Below are positions 1-8,369 of a stretch of 42,660 bases of DNA, piece by piece. How positions within the stretch are numbered: the stretch's first letter is position 1; the number at the start of each line of letters is the position of its first letter. The DNA comes from Spirochaetia bacterium (lineage in GTDB: Bacteria; Spirochaetota; Spirochaetia; Treponematales; Treponemataceae): positions 1 to 42,660 of the forward strand of contig CAAGGF010000138.1 in NCBI GenBank assembly GCA_900769325.1. The letters are read 5' to 3'. The notes beneath the pieces are model-generated. The model was given only the letters and a program-made list of their open reading frames with translations. It was not told where the DNA came from and did no database searches. Made by a program: the position numbers and the translations under genes.

Positions 1-82
1 ATGCTGCTTTATTTGTATACTCTTTAATATACGGCGGGTTTCCAATCACAATATCAAATCCGTTGCATCCATTCGGTCTTTT
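1..82 (-). pseudogene. 5'-truncated Type IIG-like adenine DNA methyltransferase (partial)
   Basis: Read on the minus strand, a frame offset by +1 from the end of the recombinase gene encodes NGFDIVIGNPPYIKEYTNK and runs off the window edge. NPPY is the catalytic motif IV of N6-adenine methyltransferases, and this wording is typical of Eco57I/TaqI-like Type IIG restriction-methylation enzymes. The frame is closed by a TAA about nine codons before NPPY and has no credible start codon. The whole N-terminal part, including the SAM-binding motif I, is therefore missing here. The 3' end of the recombinase gene overlaps this frame by about 25 bp. It looks like a gene interrupted or fused by the recombinase. 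Whether the rest of the gene lies beyond the window cannot be seen. Confidence 0.7.
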
Positions 83-662
83 TTAAGAAACGCCATAATG
101 TTGTTCTATTTACATTCAATCTTCTGGCAATTTCCGCTTTTGAAATTCCAAAAGAAAGCATTTCTTGAATTATTTCTTCATAGCCAGTCAGTTTCAAATA
201 TTGATTATGACTCCCGGCAATTCTACCAATATGAATTCCCTGTGCCTTCCGCATTGCCAAAGCCTCTTTAGTTCTCTGGCTTATCAAATTACGCTCAATT
301 TCAGCACTAAGACCGAATGCAAAAGCCAACACCTTACTTTGAATGTCATCACCCAAACGGTAATTATCTTTGATAGTCCAGACCTTACATTCTTTATTCA
401 TGCAGATATGCAGAATTTCCATAATCATAAAAAGATTGCGACCGAGCCGTGAAAGTTCCGCGCAAATAATTAAATCATCTTTCTGCACCCTGTTCAAAAG
501 TTCGCCAAGTTTGCGTTTATCATAATTTTTTGTTCCGCTGATTGTTTCTTCTATCCAGCCGTCAATCTTGAGGTTTTCTTTCTTGCAGAAATTATTGATT
601 TCAAAACGCTGGTTTTCGACTGTCTGTTTGTCACTTGAAACTCTTATGTAACCGTAATTCAT
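54..662 (-). CDS. Serine site-specific recombinase, Mpi-like DNA invertase/resolvase
   Basis: 202-residue member of the resolvase/invertase family, which cuts and rejoins DNA through a serine-phosphate intermediate. Visible signs are the N-terminal YIRVSS with nucleophile Ser9, the SRLGR active-site arginine segment (about 71-75), the long dimer helix AEIERNLISQRTKEAL (about 120-135), and a C-terminal helix-turn-helix (about 171-192, ISKAEIARRLNVNRTTLWRF). Length and layout fit small invertases such as Hin, Pin and the master invertase Mpi of Bacteroides, which flips promoters of surface polysaccharide loci. A good SD (GGGAG) lies 8 nt before the ATG, directly after the last hairpin of a folded leader shared with rfbA. 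The 3' end runs into a truncated methyltransferase. Its targets are unknown, and I found no inverted repeats around the nearby promoter. Confidence 0.9.
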   Translation of the reverse strand: MNYGYIRVSSDKQTVENQRFEINNFCKKENLKIDGWIEETISGTKNYDKRKLGELLNRVQKDDLIICAELSRLGRNLFMIMEILHICMNKECKVWTIKDNYRLGDDIQSKVLAFAFGLSAEIERNLISQRTKEALAMRKAQGIHIGRIAGSHNQYLKLTGYEEIIQEMLSFGISKAEIARRLNVNRTTLWRFLKKTEWMQRI

Positions 663-670
663 TTTTAATA

Positions 671-797
671 CTCCCGTAAAAAGTCAAGAAGATTGTTTCA
701 ACAATCGATTGACTTTTTCGCTGTTCCGTAATGTAATGAGGAACAGCAGTTCAATGCAAGATAAAGCCACACTATTTTAGCGGTTTTATCTTACACT
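671..797 (-). repeat. Multi-hairpin leader element, copy A (upstream of the recombinase)
   Basis: Shares its architecture and long identical stretches with the segment upstream of rfbA. In transcript (minus) order: a GTAAGATAAA stem closing on TTTATCTTGC (785-794 with 756-765), then a perfect 8-bp hairpin GCTGTTCC/GGAACAGC with a 12-nt loop (720-747). Last comes AAAAAGTCAA/TTGACTTTTT (678-687 with 709-718) with an inner GATTGTT/AACAATC stem. The last hairpin ends at the GGGAG Shine-Dalgarno sequence. The A-run, stem and T-run shape of this hairpin would also suit a transcription terminator, so attenuation is possible. The function is not known. Confidence 0.65.
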
Positions 798-842
798 TCT
801 TTTGTTTAATTTACTAAAACTCAAAGTTATACTTAAAAATGT

Positions 843-930
843 CTATGTAACGCAAAGACACCAGCCTTTGCTTACACTCATCCTCCTCATCGCTTCGCTC
901 CTTGCGGTGGACTAAAGGGCTTTCATTGCC
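843..930. repeat. Second hairpin repeat in the recombinase-wzz intergenic region
   Basis: TGTAACGCAAAG (846-857) pairs with CTTTGCTTACA (866-876), giving an 11-bp stem with one bulged base. A more GC-rich, imperfectly palindromic stretch follows (about 880-912, including CGCTTCGCTCCTTGCGG). The base composition is unlike the AT-rich surroundings. The 8-mer CTTACACT at its edge (871-878) also marks the outer edge of leader copies A and B. I have the impression that this sequence type is dispersed in other Treponema genomes, but that is memory, not a search. Apart from this, the A element and the promoter, I see no gene between 663 and 1112. Confidence 0.5.
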
Positions 931-1003
931 TGATGTAAAAAAATTCATTTTCTTTTAAAAAGACAAATTCTAAAATCAAAATTTTTATCAAATTTTTATG
1001 GAA

Positions 1004-1033
1004 TTGACAGCATATATTTTAAAATGATATACT
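1004..1033 (+). promoter_or_regulatory. Sigma70-type promoter of the wzz-OPX operon
   Basis: TTGACA (1004-1009), an 18-bp spacer and TATACT (1028-1033) give a near-consensus promoter. Transcription would start near 1040, leaving about 70 nt of leader before the ATG at 1113. That leader has a clear SD (GGAGG, about 1102-1106), a weak CTCT/AGAG hairpin and an 8-T run. Confidence 0.75.
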
Positions 1034-1112
1034 GAAACAACTTAACGCTCTGATTTTTAGAGTCCATTTCAATTTTTTTTCAATAACTAACCAAGTTTTA
1101 TCCGGAGGCACA

Positions 1113-2144
1113 ATGTCAGAATCTCAAGACTCATTAAATTCAGCAAGTCAAAAAGATGATGAAATCTCCCTAATCGACTTACTTTCAGTTCTGCTTCACT
1201 ACAAAAAAATGATAATCATTACAACTGCTTCAGTAATTTTTATTGCACTTTCATTATGTATAATTTCACTTTTACTTCCGTCAGAAAAATCTTTTCTCCC
1301 AAACGAATACACACCGGAAGCTACAATGCTTATAAATGATGCCTCTTCATCTCAAAGCAGCATTTCTTCTGCGTTAAGTTCATCAGGACTCGGCTCCCTT
1401 GCAAGTCTTGCAGGCGTAAATGTACCGTCAGGAAGCAGTTACAGTTCTCTTGCAGGATATTTAATTCAGTCAACAATAATACAAGACAAAGTAATAGACG
1501 AATACAATCTCATAGAACGCTACAAAATAAAAGAATATCCTTATACATCAGCCAGAAAAACACTTTCAAAAAAACTCGTCTCAAATTTCGATGAAGAAAC
1601 TGGTGTTTTTAAAATCAAATTCACTGACATCGACCCTATTTTTGCACAGCAGGTAATCAATTTTACAGTTGACCTTCTTGAACAACAGTTTTCAAAAATG
1701 GGTGTAGACAAAAACAAGCTCACAAAAGAAAACCTCGAAGAAAACATTCAAAAATCATATCAGGAAATTTTAAAGCTTCAAAAAGACATTCAAAAAATCG
1801 AACAGTCAGTTTCAAATGTATATTCAGCATCAGGAACGCAATCTATCATGATGGATGCAACTTTAACAAAAATGGAACTTCAAGTTCAGGAACAAATTTA
1901 TGCACAGCTTAAAGCACAGTATGAATCCTTAAAAATTACAATGGCAAGCGAACAGCCTGTATTCCAGATTTTAAATTACGCAGAAGTCCCGGAACAAAAA
2001 TCAGGACCTTCACGCGGAAAAATCATGATTATCACGGCATTCGCAGCTTTTTTTATCGCAATTTTCCTTGCTTTCCTTTTAAACGCAATTAAAAACATAA
2101 AAAATGACCCTGAAGCCATGAAAAAACTAAAGGGAAAGAAATAA
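1113..2144 (+). CDS. Wzz-like polysaccharide chain-length determinant (PCP)
   Basis: 343-residue inner-membrane polysaccharide co-polymerase. It has a cytoplasmic N-terminus with the Wzz-type start EISLIDLLSVLLHYKK, then TM1 (about 33-55). A long periplasmic segment has a coiled-coil-like helix (about 205-270). Before TM2 (about 303-325) sits the Pro-rich stretch AEVPEQKSGPSRGK, the usual PxxP-like region, and the C-terminal tail is short and basic. There is no Walker motif, so it is the Wzz type rather than a Wzc kinase. The gene is preceded by GGAGG, and two bases separate it from the OPX gene, so the two are surely one operon. It likely sets chain length, or gates export, of a surface polysaccharide together with the next gene. 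Confidence 0.85.
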   Translation: MSESQDSLNSASQKDDEISLIDLLSVLLHYKKMIIITTASVIFIALSLCIISLLLPSEKSFLPNEYTPEATMLINDASSSQSSISSALSSSGLGSLASLAGVNVPSGSSYSSLAGYLIQSTIIQDKVIDEYNLIERYKIKEYPYTSARKTLSKKLVSNFDEETGVFKIKFTDIDPIFAQQVINFTVDLLEQQFSKMGVDKNKLTKENLEENIQKSYQEILKLQKDIQKIEQSVSNVYSASGTQSIMMDATLTKMELQVQEQIYAQLKAQYESLKITMASEQPVFQILNYAEVPEQKSGPSRGKIMIITAFAAFFIAIFLAFLLNAIKNIKNDPEAMKKLKGKK

Positions 2145-2146
2145 AA

Positions 2147-3679
2147 ATGAAAAAAAAATTAAGCATACTTTTATTTATCGCATTTCAGCAGGCAATTTTC
2201 TCACAGACATTTTCAAGTGCAGATTTAAAAAAATTAAAACAGACAAGCCAGAGTGCATCTTCAACTGCAATTCAAAACCAGACTTCAGATTTTTCAGATG
2301 ATTTTATCCCGAACATTCAGATTGCCCTTTCAAATCCAGATTACATGGTAACTCCGGGCGACATTTATTCACTAAACTATGCAGTCGGACCAAATCCTGT
2401 TTCGTATAAAATTCTGGTTGATTCGTCTTATAAAATCCGAGTTTCAAATCTTGCAGTTTTGGATGCCACAAACAAAACTTATATGCAGCTTAAAAAACAG
2501 GTCGAAGAAATCGTTTCAAAAAACTACCCGTTAAGCGGAGTTCAGTTTATTCTAACATCCCCTGCTTCATTTAAAATTACAGTTACAGGATGCGTTTCAT
2601 ATTCTTCAGAGCAAAAAGCATGGGCACTTACGCGGCTTTCAGATGTCCTTCAAAATGCACCAATAAACGGTTATTCTTCGCAAAGATTTGTCAGAATAAA
2701 ATCTGAAAACAACACTGAAACTGTCTATGATTTATTTCAAACTTTCAGAAACGGCGACTATTCTCAAAATCCTTACATCCGTCCAAAAGATGAAATTACA
2801 ATACAAATGGCAGAAAAAAAAGTTTCCATTAATGGAGCAGTAATTTTTCCTGGCACTTACGAACTTTCAGCAAATGAAAACATAAAAGATTTAATAGAAA
2901 ATTTTGCGGGCGGCCTTACACCTTTAGCAGACACAACCCGTATCGAAATTTCAAGAAAAATCTCTTCAGAAAATTCAACTGGTGAAAAAATCTACATTTC
3001 AAAAAAAGAAATCGACGAAAATTTTTCACTTTCAAATTTAGATTCAATTTATATAGAATCAACTGAAAATTTAAAACCAAGATTCTACATAGAAGGTGCA
3101 ATAAATTCAGAGAACGCACTTACAGATGATTCAACAATTCCTGAAACTTCATCAAAGACTTCAATTCAGTTTGAAAAAGGCACTTTCTACGATTTTATCA
3201 TCAGAAAAAACTCAAAAATATTCTCAACAGTTTCTGACCTTGAAAACGCATACATCATCCGTTCAGATGAAATCATTCCAATAAACATCAAAAAAATCAT
3301 CGACGATTTTAACTATTATTCAAACATCACGATTTTAGAAAACGACATTTTACGAATTCCGTTCAAACAGTTTTTTGTAACGGTTGCAGGAAGCGTTATA
3401 AAACCGGGACGATACCCTTACATCCCGGACAGAAACTACGAATATTACATCGGTCTTGCAGGCGGGTTCAACAAAAATCAGAATTCCGGCGAAGCAGTAA
3501 AAATCGTTGACATAAACGGAAAAACGCTTGATAAAAACTCACCTATTACGCCGGAAACAACGATTACTGCAAAAACAAATTCATTTATGTATTACTTCAA
3601 TCAGACAGCCCCGATTATAACAACTCTTCTTACGCTTATTACAACAGGGCTTTCTGTGTATGCAGCATTCGGAAAATAA
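2147..3679 (+). CDS. OPX/Wza-like polysaccharide export protein with SLBB domains
   Basis: 510 residues beginning with a signal peptide (MKKKLSILLFIAFQQAIFSQ). No lipobox cysteine is seen, unlike classical Wza. The N-terminal poly-export domain (about 65-140, TPGDIYSLNYAVG) is followed by SLBB-type modules, for example around KKVSINGAVIFPGTYELS and FFVTVAGSVIKPGRYPY, each with the typical G-x-V-x-x-P-G signature. The last 30 residues form a hydrophobic helix (APIITTLLTLITTGLSVYAA) that fits the outer-membrane helical barrel of Wza. It is likely the periplasmic and outer-membrane conduit for the polysaccharide handled by the upstream Wzz-like protein. No Wzc, Wzx or Wzy accompanies them. Confidence 0.85.
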   Translation: MKKKLSILLFIAFQQAIFSQTFSSADLKKLKQTSQSASSTAIQNQTSDFSDDFIPNIQIALSNPDYMVTPGDIYSLNYAVGPNPVSYKILVDSSYKIRVSNLAVLDATNKTYMQLKKQVEEIVSKNYPLSGVQFILTSPASFKITVTGCVSYSSEQKAWALTRLSDVLQNAPINGYSSQRFVRIKSENNTETVYDLFQTFRNGDYSQNPYIRPKDEITIQMAEKKVSINGAVIFPGTYELSANENIKDLIENFAGGLTPLADTTRIEISRKISSENSTGEKIYISKKEIDENFSLSNLDSIYIESTENLKPRFYIEGAINSENALTDDSTIPETSSKTSIQFEKGTFYDFIIRKNSKIFSTVSDLENAYIIRSDEIIPINIKKIIDDFNYYSNITILENDILRIPFKQFFVTVAGSVIKPGRYPYIPDRNYEYYIGLAGGFNKNQNSGEAVKIVDINGKTLDKNSPITPETTITAKTNSFMYYFNQTAPIITTLLTLITTGLSVYAAFGK

Positions 3680-3697
3680 AATCTTAAAAATCAAAGG

Positions 3698-5515
3698 TCA
3701 TTCTTTTAAGAAAACAAAATCTATTTTAAGGCCGTTCATATTGTCAAAATAAACATTGGAAAAATCCCAGCGGTTTCTCATTGCGACAAAACTCTTCGGT
3801 CTTAAAAGATAGATTACCGGGCACTGTTCAAGAATGATTTTCTGATATTCATCCCATATAATGGAAGCCTTTTCCCTTTCAAGAGTAAAACTTCCTTCGT
3901 TATAAAGATAATCGATTCTTGCTTCCCATTCAGTTTGAGGCGTTTTTTGCAACGGATTCCATAAATGAAGGTTTCCGCTAGATGGCCAGACATTACTTCC
4001 TTGAGTCGGGAATGCGTTTGAACCAAGACCTATTAAAACAGACTGCCAGTCATAAGTTGAAGTAAGCATTTCGATAATTTTCTGAAAATCAACCTGCCTT
4101 ACATTCACTTTTATTCCGATTTTTGAACATTCATCACTTATAATAAGTGCAATATCATTAAAAACAGTGTTCGACGATGGAACTGTAACATCAAATTCAA
4201 CTGAAATGCCTTCACTGTCTTTCATTACGCCATCTTGAGCTCTTTTAAAACCTGCAGACAATAGGAGTTTTTCTGCTTTTTCAAGATCATACCTGTATTG
4301 CAATGTAATTTCCGGGTTGTAATATGGATTTATTTCCGGGAAAAAATCATATTTTGCAGAAGCAAGACCTCGGTATGCCTGATCGATAATTCTGTCGCGA
4401 TTTAAAATCGAACTCATCGCCTGACGAAATTCTTTTGTGCAAAACCATTTATAAAACTTTTGATTTTTATTTACCGGATTTTGATTAAAACTCCACAAAG
4501 ATGCCGACATTGAACCTTCTGAATTAAAAACCGTATAATCATCTTTTTGATTTTTCACGACATCGCTGATTTCTTCTGGACGCGGCATAAAAACTTCGGT
4601 CTTTCCTTCTCTAAAAAGAAGATAATCGGTACTCATATCGCCTGTAATCTGAAAAATCTTTTTTTCTATATACGGAATAGAAACATTTTCAGAATCTTTT
4701 TCCCAATAAGAAGGATTTCTCTCAAGGACAAGACGCTGGGAAGGAATGTACTCTGTTATAAACCATTTACCACAGCTTGGAATCTGTTTTACATCACAGT
4801 TTGCAGGAAAAAGATTTTTTACGCCTTCAGGTCCGCCTTCTTCTTTTGCCTTTTTATAAATAAACGAAGGACAGAGATTCATATTTGTTGAAAGAAGAGG
4901 CTCTGCGATAATCCTTGGGAAGATAAAATCAAAACGCCTGTCATCAATTTTTACACATTCAACGCGTTTTTCACTTCCATCTTTCATAGAAATCCATTGT
5001 CCGCTGAAACCACTTGAATTAAAACGGCTGTCACCTGCAATTTCGTTGTACCAGAAAACAAAATCATCGCTTGTAACAGGAATTTTCTCATCTGAATTAT
5101 AATACGACCAGACAATTCCGTCTTTTATTGTATAATGAACTGTAAGCGTGTCGTTTTTTTCGTCAGTTTCAATCTCAAAATCTGCTAGGCGCGAAAACCA
5201 TTTTTTATTTTCCATGTCGTAATCTACAAGGCAGTCGAGAACATTGTCAAGAATTGCCGCACTTGAGCCGTCCCGTTCTGCAATAAGCTGATTGAAAGTT
5301 TTTGGGTCGGCTAAAATCGTGTCATACCAGATTCCCTTCACTTTCCCAGGAACGATTTTCTGATTTTTCCATGGCTTTGAAACAGAAGAACGGATTAACT
5401 GTGAATTTGAACTTCTTAAATATTCTTCAATTTCTAAAAGCGTCATTTCTTTAGGCGAACAGGAAATTAAAAAAAAGAGAAAAAAACTTGAAAGAAAACG
5501 GCAAACTTTTTTCAT
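3698..5515 (-). CDS. ABC transporter substrate-binding lipoprotein, family 5 (oligopeptide type)
   Basis: 605 residues. The N-terminus MKKVCRFLSSFFLFFLISC is a lipoprotein signal with Cys19. The body matches SBP family 5 (OppA/DppA-like): a PVTSDDFVFWYNEI segment, then FREGKTEVF, CTKEFRQAMSSILNRDRIIDQAYRG, and a C-terminal YQKIILEQCPVIYLLRPKSFVAMRNR. It should bind peptides or a similar ligand in the periplasm. No permease or ATPase genes lie beside it. It starts 5 nt after argS and is probably co-transcribed with it. It converges with the OPX gene with an 18-bp gap; a weak hairpin (TCTTAAAA/TTTTAAGA, 3682-3711) spans its stop codon and may end transcription. Confidence 0.88.
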   Translation of the reverse strand: MKKVCRFLSSFFLFFLISCSPKEMTLLEIEEYLRSSNSQLIRSSVSKPWKNQKIVPGKVKGIWYDTILADPKTFNQLIAERDGSSAAILDNVLDCLVDYDMENKKWFSRLADFEIETDEKNDTLTVHYTIKDGIVWSYYNSDEKIPVTSDDFVFWYNEIAGDSRFNSSGFSGQWISMKDGSEKRVECVKIDDRRFDFIFPRIIAEPLLSTNMNLCPSFIYKKAKEEGGPEGVKNLFPANCDVKQIPSCGKWFITEYIPSQRLVLERNPSYWEKDSENVSIPYIEKKIFQITGDMSTDYLLFREGKTEVFMPRPEEISDVVKNQKDDYTVFNSEGSMSASLWSFNQNPVNKNQKFYKWFCTKEFRQAMSSILNRDRIIDQAYRGLASAKYDFFPEINPYYNPEITLQYRYDLEKAEKLLLSAGFKRAQDGVMKDSEGISVEFDVTVPSSNTVFNDIALIISDECSKIGIKVNVRQVDFQKIIEMLTSTYDWQSVLIGLGSNAFPTQGSNVWPSSGNLHLWNPLQKTPQTEWEARIDYLYNEGSFTLEREKASIIWDEYQKIILEQCPVIYLLRPKSFVAMRNRWDFSNVYFDNMNGLKIDFVFLKE

Positions 5516-5520
5516 ATTTT

Positions 5521-7359
5521 CTACATCTTTTCAAGGAACGGAACTAAAACAAGATCCATCGCATTTTTCATAACCTGAAGAGTACATTCAACAAGGTAAA
5601 GACGCGCAGAAGCAAGCGGTTTGTTTTCTGCATTGAGAATAGAACAAGTCTGATAAAATTTGCTGAAAAGCTTACTTACATCGTAAAGATAAGAAGTCAT
5701 AATGCTCGGGTCAAGATTTTCGGCACTTTTTTGAACAGTTACAGGGAAATCTCCTAAAGCTTTTATCAAATCCCATTCTTCGCCGGATTTTAAAAGAGAT
5801 GTATCGCAATTTTCTGATTTTAAACCGGTTGAAGATGCTTTTTCAAGAATTGAATTTATTCTTGCCCCGACATACTGAAGATAAGGTCCTGTATTTCCGT
5901 TAAAACTTAAACTTTCTTCCGGATTAAAAAGCATATCTTTAGACGGAGTGCCCTGAAGAAGATAATAATGAATTGCGGCAAGTGCAACTTTTTCTGCAAC
6001 TTCATCAGCATCTGAAACTTCACAGTCGCGGCCTTTTTCTTTAATTGCTTCAAGAGCATCTTTGTGAAGAGAATCAAGAAGGTCATCTGCATCAACTACA
6101 GTTCCTTCACGGCTTTTCATTCTGCCGCTTGGAAGATTTACAAGGCCGTAACTTAAATGATAAAGTTTATCAGCCCAGTCAAACCCGAGTTTTTTAAGAA
6201 TATGGAAAAGAATCTTAAAATGATAATTCTGTTCACTTGCAACAACATATACAAGCTGATTAAATGCCCAGTCGTCGTGCCGGCTTATTGCAGTTCCAAT
6301 ATCCTGAGTGATGTAAACTGAAGTTCCGTCTTTTCTTAGAAGAACTTTTTCATGAGAATCTTCGTCCTTTCCTTTTCCGACAACATCCGTAACATCGATT
6401 CGAACAGAACCGTCTTCGGCTTTGAAGAAAATGCCTTTTTCAAGACCTTTTAAAATTTCATCTTTTCCTTTTAAATAAGTTTCGCTTTCAAAATAAAATT
6501 TATCAAAACTGATTCCGGTTCTTTTGTATGTTTCTTTTAAACCTGAAAAAGTCCATTCATTCATTTTTTGCCATAATTCTCTAGTTTCAGAGTCTCCCTG
6601 TTCCCATTTTACAAGCATTTCTTCTGCAATCTGATTTGCTTCCGGGTGGGCTGTTTCAGGCTTGTCTTTTTCACCTTTTAAATATTTGTCAAATTCCACA
6701 TAGCACTGACCTGCAAAATGATCGCCTTTCATATTAAGCGAAGAAGGAGTGTCGGCTTTTTTTTCATGAAAAAGTTTGTACGAAAGCATTGACTTACAGA
6801 TATGAATTCCGCGGTTATTGATTAAATTAACTTTAAAAACTTCTGCACCGGCCTTTTTTAAAATCCTTGAAACTGACTCACCTAATGCATCATTTCTTAA
6901 ATGACCTAAATGAAGCGGCTTATTAGTATTCGGCGAAGAAAATTCTATCATTACTTTTCTTGATGAAAGAGGCTTTTTTCCTTCTGAATTAAAACTTCCG
7001 TATTCTTCTTTTTGTTCATAGATTTTTTTTAGAATCTGGGTCGAAGCATCGCCTTTGTTGAGTTTTACATTTACATAAGGTCCGACAGAAAGGAATTCTC
7101 CAATAGAAGAAACTGAAACACCGTCAAAAGTTTGTTTTTCGTTTATGATTTTTAAAACTTCTGAAGCGATAGACTGTGGAGAAGTTTTTAATGATTTTGC
7201 AAAAGCGAACATTGGAGAACCTAAATCGCCCATCTGGGAATTTGGAGGAGTTTCAACTGCAACATTTTCAGGCAAGATGGACTCCCCTCCTTTAGATTTT
7301 ATAAGTTCATTCAAAGCAGATGAAACAACAGTTCTCATAAGATTTTTTACATCAGACAT
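5521..7359 (-). CDS. argS: Arginyl-tRNA synthetase
   Basis: 612 residues, normal length for a class I ArgRS. The N-terminal additional domain (about 1-110) is followed by the catalytic core with the HIGH-type motif SSPNTNKPLHLGHLRN (His150-His153). Further along is the conserved YVVASEQNYHFK region, and GRMKSREGTVVDADDLLD occupies the KMSKS position, as in many ArgRS that lack the canonical lysine. The C-terminal DALR anticodon-binding domain is present (about 490-612). It charges tRNA-Arg. An SD (GGTGG) precedes the ATG. The leader contains an AAACTTC/GAAGTTT hairpin near 7391-7412, between the promoter and the start. Confidence 0.97.
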   Translation of the reverse strand: MSDVKNLMRTVVSSALNELIKSKGGESILPENVAVETPPNSQMGDLGSPMFAFAKSLKTSPQSIASEVLKIINEKQTFDGVSVSSIGEFLSVGPYVNVKLNKGDASTQILKKIYEQKEEYGSFNSEGKKPLSSRKVMIEFSSPNTNKPLHLGHLRNDALGESVSRILKKAGAEVFKVNLINNRGIHICKSMLSYKLFHEKKADTPSSLNMKGDHFAGQCYVEFDKYLKGEKDKPETAHPEANQIAEEMLVKWEQGDSETRELWQKMNEWTFSGLKETYKRTGISFDKFYFESETYLKGKDEILKGLEKGIFFKAEDGSVRIDVTDVVGKGKDEDSHEKVLLRKDGTSVYITQDIGTAISRHDDWAFNQLVYVVASEQNYHFKILFHILKKLGFDWADKLYHLSYGLVNLPSGRMKSREGTVVDADDLLDSLHKDALEAIKEKGRDCEVSDADEVAEKVALAAIHYYLLQGTPSKDMLFNPEESLSFNGNTGPYLQYVGARINSILEKASSTGLKSENCDTSLLKSGEEWDLIKALGDFPVTVQKSAENLDPSIMTSYLYDVSKLFSKFYQTCSILNAENKPLASARLYLVECTLQVMKNAMDLVLVPFLEKM

Positions 7360-7426
7360 AAAATTCCACCATAAAATAATAAAAAATTCAAAGAAACTTC
7401 CGGTTAGAAGTTTGAAAATCGGTCTT

Positions 7427-7435
7427 TATTATATC
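7427..7435 (-). promoter_or_regulatory. Extended -10 promoter of argS
   Basis: On the minus strand TGATATAAT gives an extended -10 element with consensus TATAAT (7427-7432). The -35 region is AT-rich without a recognisable hexamer. Transcription would start near 7420, giving a leader of about 60 nt that carries a 7-bp hairpin. Confidence 0.5.
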
Positions 7436-7496
7436 AGATTTTCTTTTTTTTATATATAGAAAAGAAGCGAAAAATTTGCAATTTTAGAGACTTAAA

Positions 7497-8369
7497 TCAA
7501 AACGAAAGATTTACAGTAAATGCAGCCTGAACCGTAAAAGACTTTGTCCTGTCAAAATCTGATTTTTCTTTTTCGAGTAAAAGCGTTTCCCTTCGGTTTG
7601 AACCAAACATTTTCTCGCAGCAAGTACAGTTTTCGCAGATTAAAACATTTTCAGGTTTTACAGCGTTTTTTTCAAGAATAAAAAGATTCGCATTTAAAAG
7701 ACTTAACGAAAAAAGATTTTTTCCTTCGTTTTTCCAGTCTTTTGTGGAAACGGATTTTTTTTCATTTTCAGTTAAAAGAGAAACGCAATTTTCACCAAAA
7801 TTACTCCTAAAAAAAAGAGCGCGTTCTTCCTGAACCGTATAACAGCATTTTTGAATATGAGGACCGATAGAAACAAGAATGTCAGACAAATCTGAAGAAA
7901 AATCGTCCTGTAAAATTTTTAAAGCATTTTCGATTATGCCCGTTCCTTTCCAGCCTGAATGAACAACTCCAAACACATTATTTTTCACATCGCAGAAAAA
8001 AATCGGAACGCAGTCTGCACAAGTTATAACAGGAACTAAGTCTTTAGAAGAAGTTAAAATTCCGTCTTTTATAATATTTTTTGAGTCATCTTCAAGAAAA
8101 ACTTTTAAAACTTCCTTTGAATGTTTTAATTCCACAGGAACAAATTTTTTCTGCTTCTCAAAATATTTTTCACTAATTTCTAAAAGAATTTTATCACGCA
8201 AAAGATTGTCTTCATTCCATCTGAAACGCATTGAACCGGCTTTTTTAAAAGTCATTCCCCATTTTATTGGAAAATCTTCTAAAAATTTTGAATTATGGCA
8301 AAACGGAAAAAGTTCGAATTTTTGAGAAGATGAAATTTTAATTTTATTTACTCGCTCTAGAAAATTCAT
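7497..8369 (-). CDS. pgeF: PgeF/YfiH laccase-domain purine nucleoside phosphorylase
   Basis: 290 residues of the YfiH (multicopper polyphenol oxidase, DUF152) family. Family members act as purine nucleoside phosphorylases/adenosine deaminases, and some edit peptidoglycan precursors. The metal-site motifs are present: CADCVPIFFCD (Cys117, Cys120), HSGWKG (His137) and IGPHIQKCCY (His171). The C-terminal region keeps the CENCTCC cysteines near residue 250. The start codon overlaps the stop of the upstream gene as ATGA, so translation is likely coupled to that hypothetical protein. The enzyme activity is taken from the family; nothing here says which substrate is used. Confidence 0.88.
   Translation of the reverse strand: MNFLERVNKIKISSSQKFELFPFCHNSKFLEDFPIKWGMTFKKAGSMRFRWNEDNLLRDKILLEISEKYFEKQKKFVPVELKHSKEVLKVFLEDDSKNIIKDGILTSSKDLVPVITCADCVPIFFCDVKNNVFGVVHSGWKGTGIIENALKILQDDFSSDLSDILVSIGPHIQKCCYTVQEERALFFRSNFGENCVSLLTENEKKSVSTKDWKNEGKNLFSLSLLNANLFILEKNAVKPENVLICENCTCCEKMFGSNRRETLLLEKEKSDFDRTKSFTVQAAFTVNLSF

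Noticed and set aside
78..84. A AAA AAG slippery heptamer in the proper frame near the recombinase end, suggesting a -1 frameshift into the methyltransferase
   Set aside because: The methyltransferase frame is +1, not -1. A -1 shift only adds a few codons before a stop.
165..452. Plus-strand ORF opposite the recombinase
   Set aside because: A shadow of the real gene with no SD, unusual composition and no recognisable domain; the same holds for the other short antisense frames.
843..890. Minus-strand 15-codon ORF (MRRMSVSKGWCLCVT) with an SD-like GGAG
   Set aside because: It lies fully inside the hairpin repeat, which explains its sequence; no sign of protein conservation can be judged.
1004..1112. 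Invertible promoter upstream of wzz
   Set aside because: No inverted repeat was found on both sides of the promoter, despite the nearby invertase-like gene.
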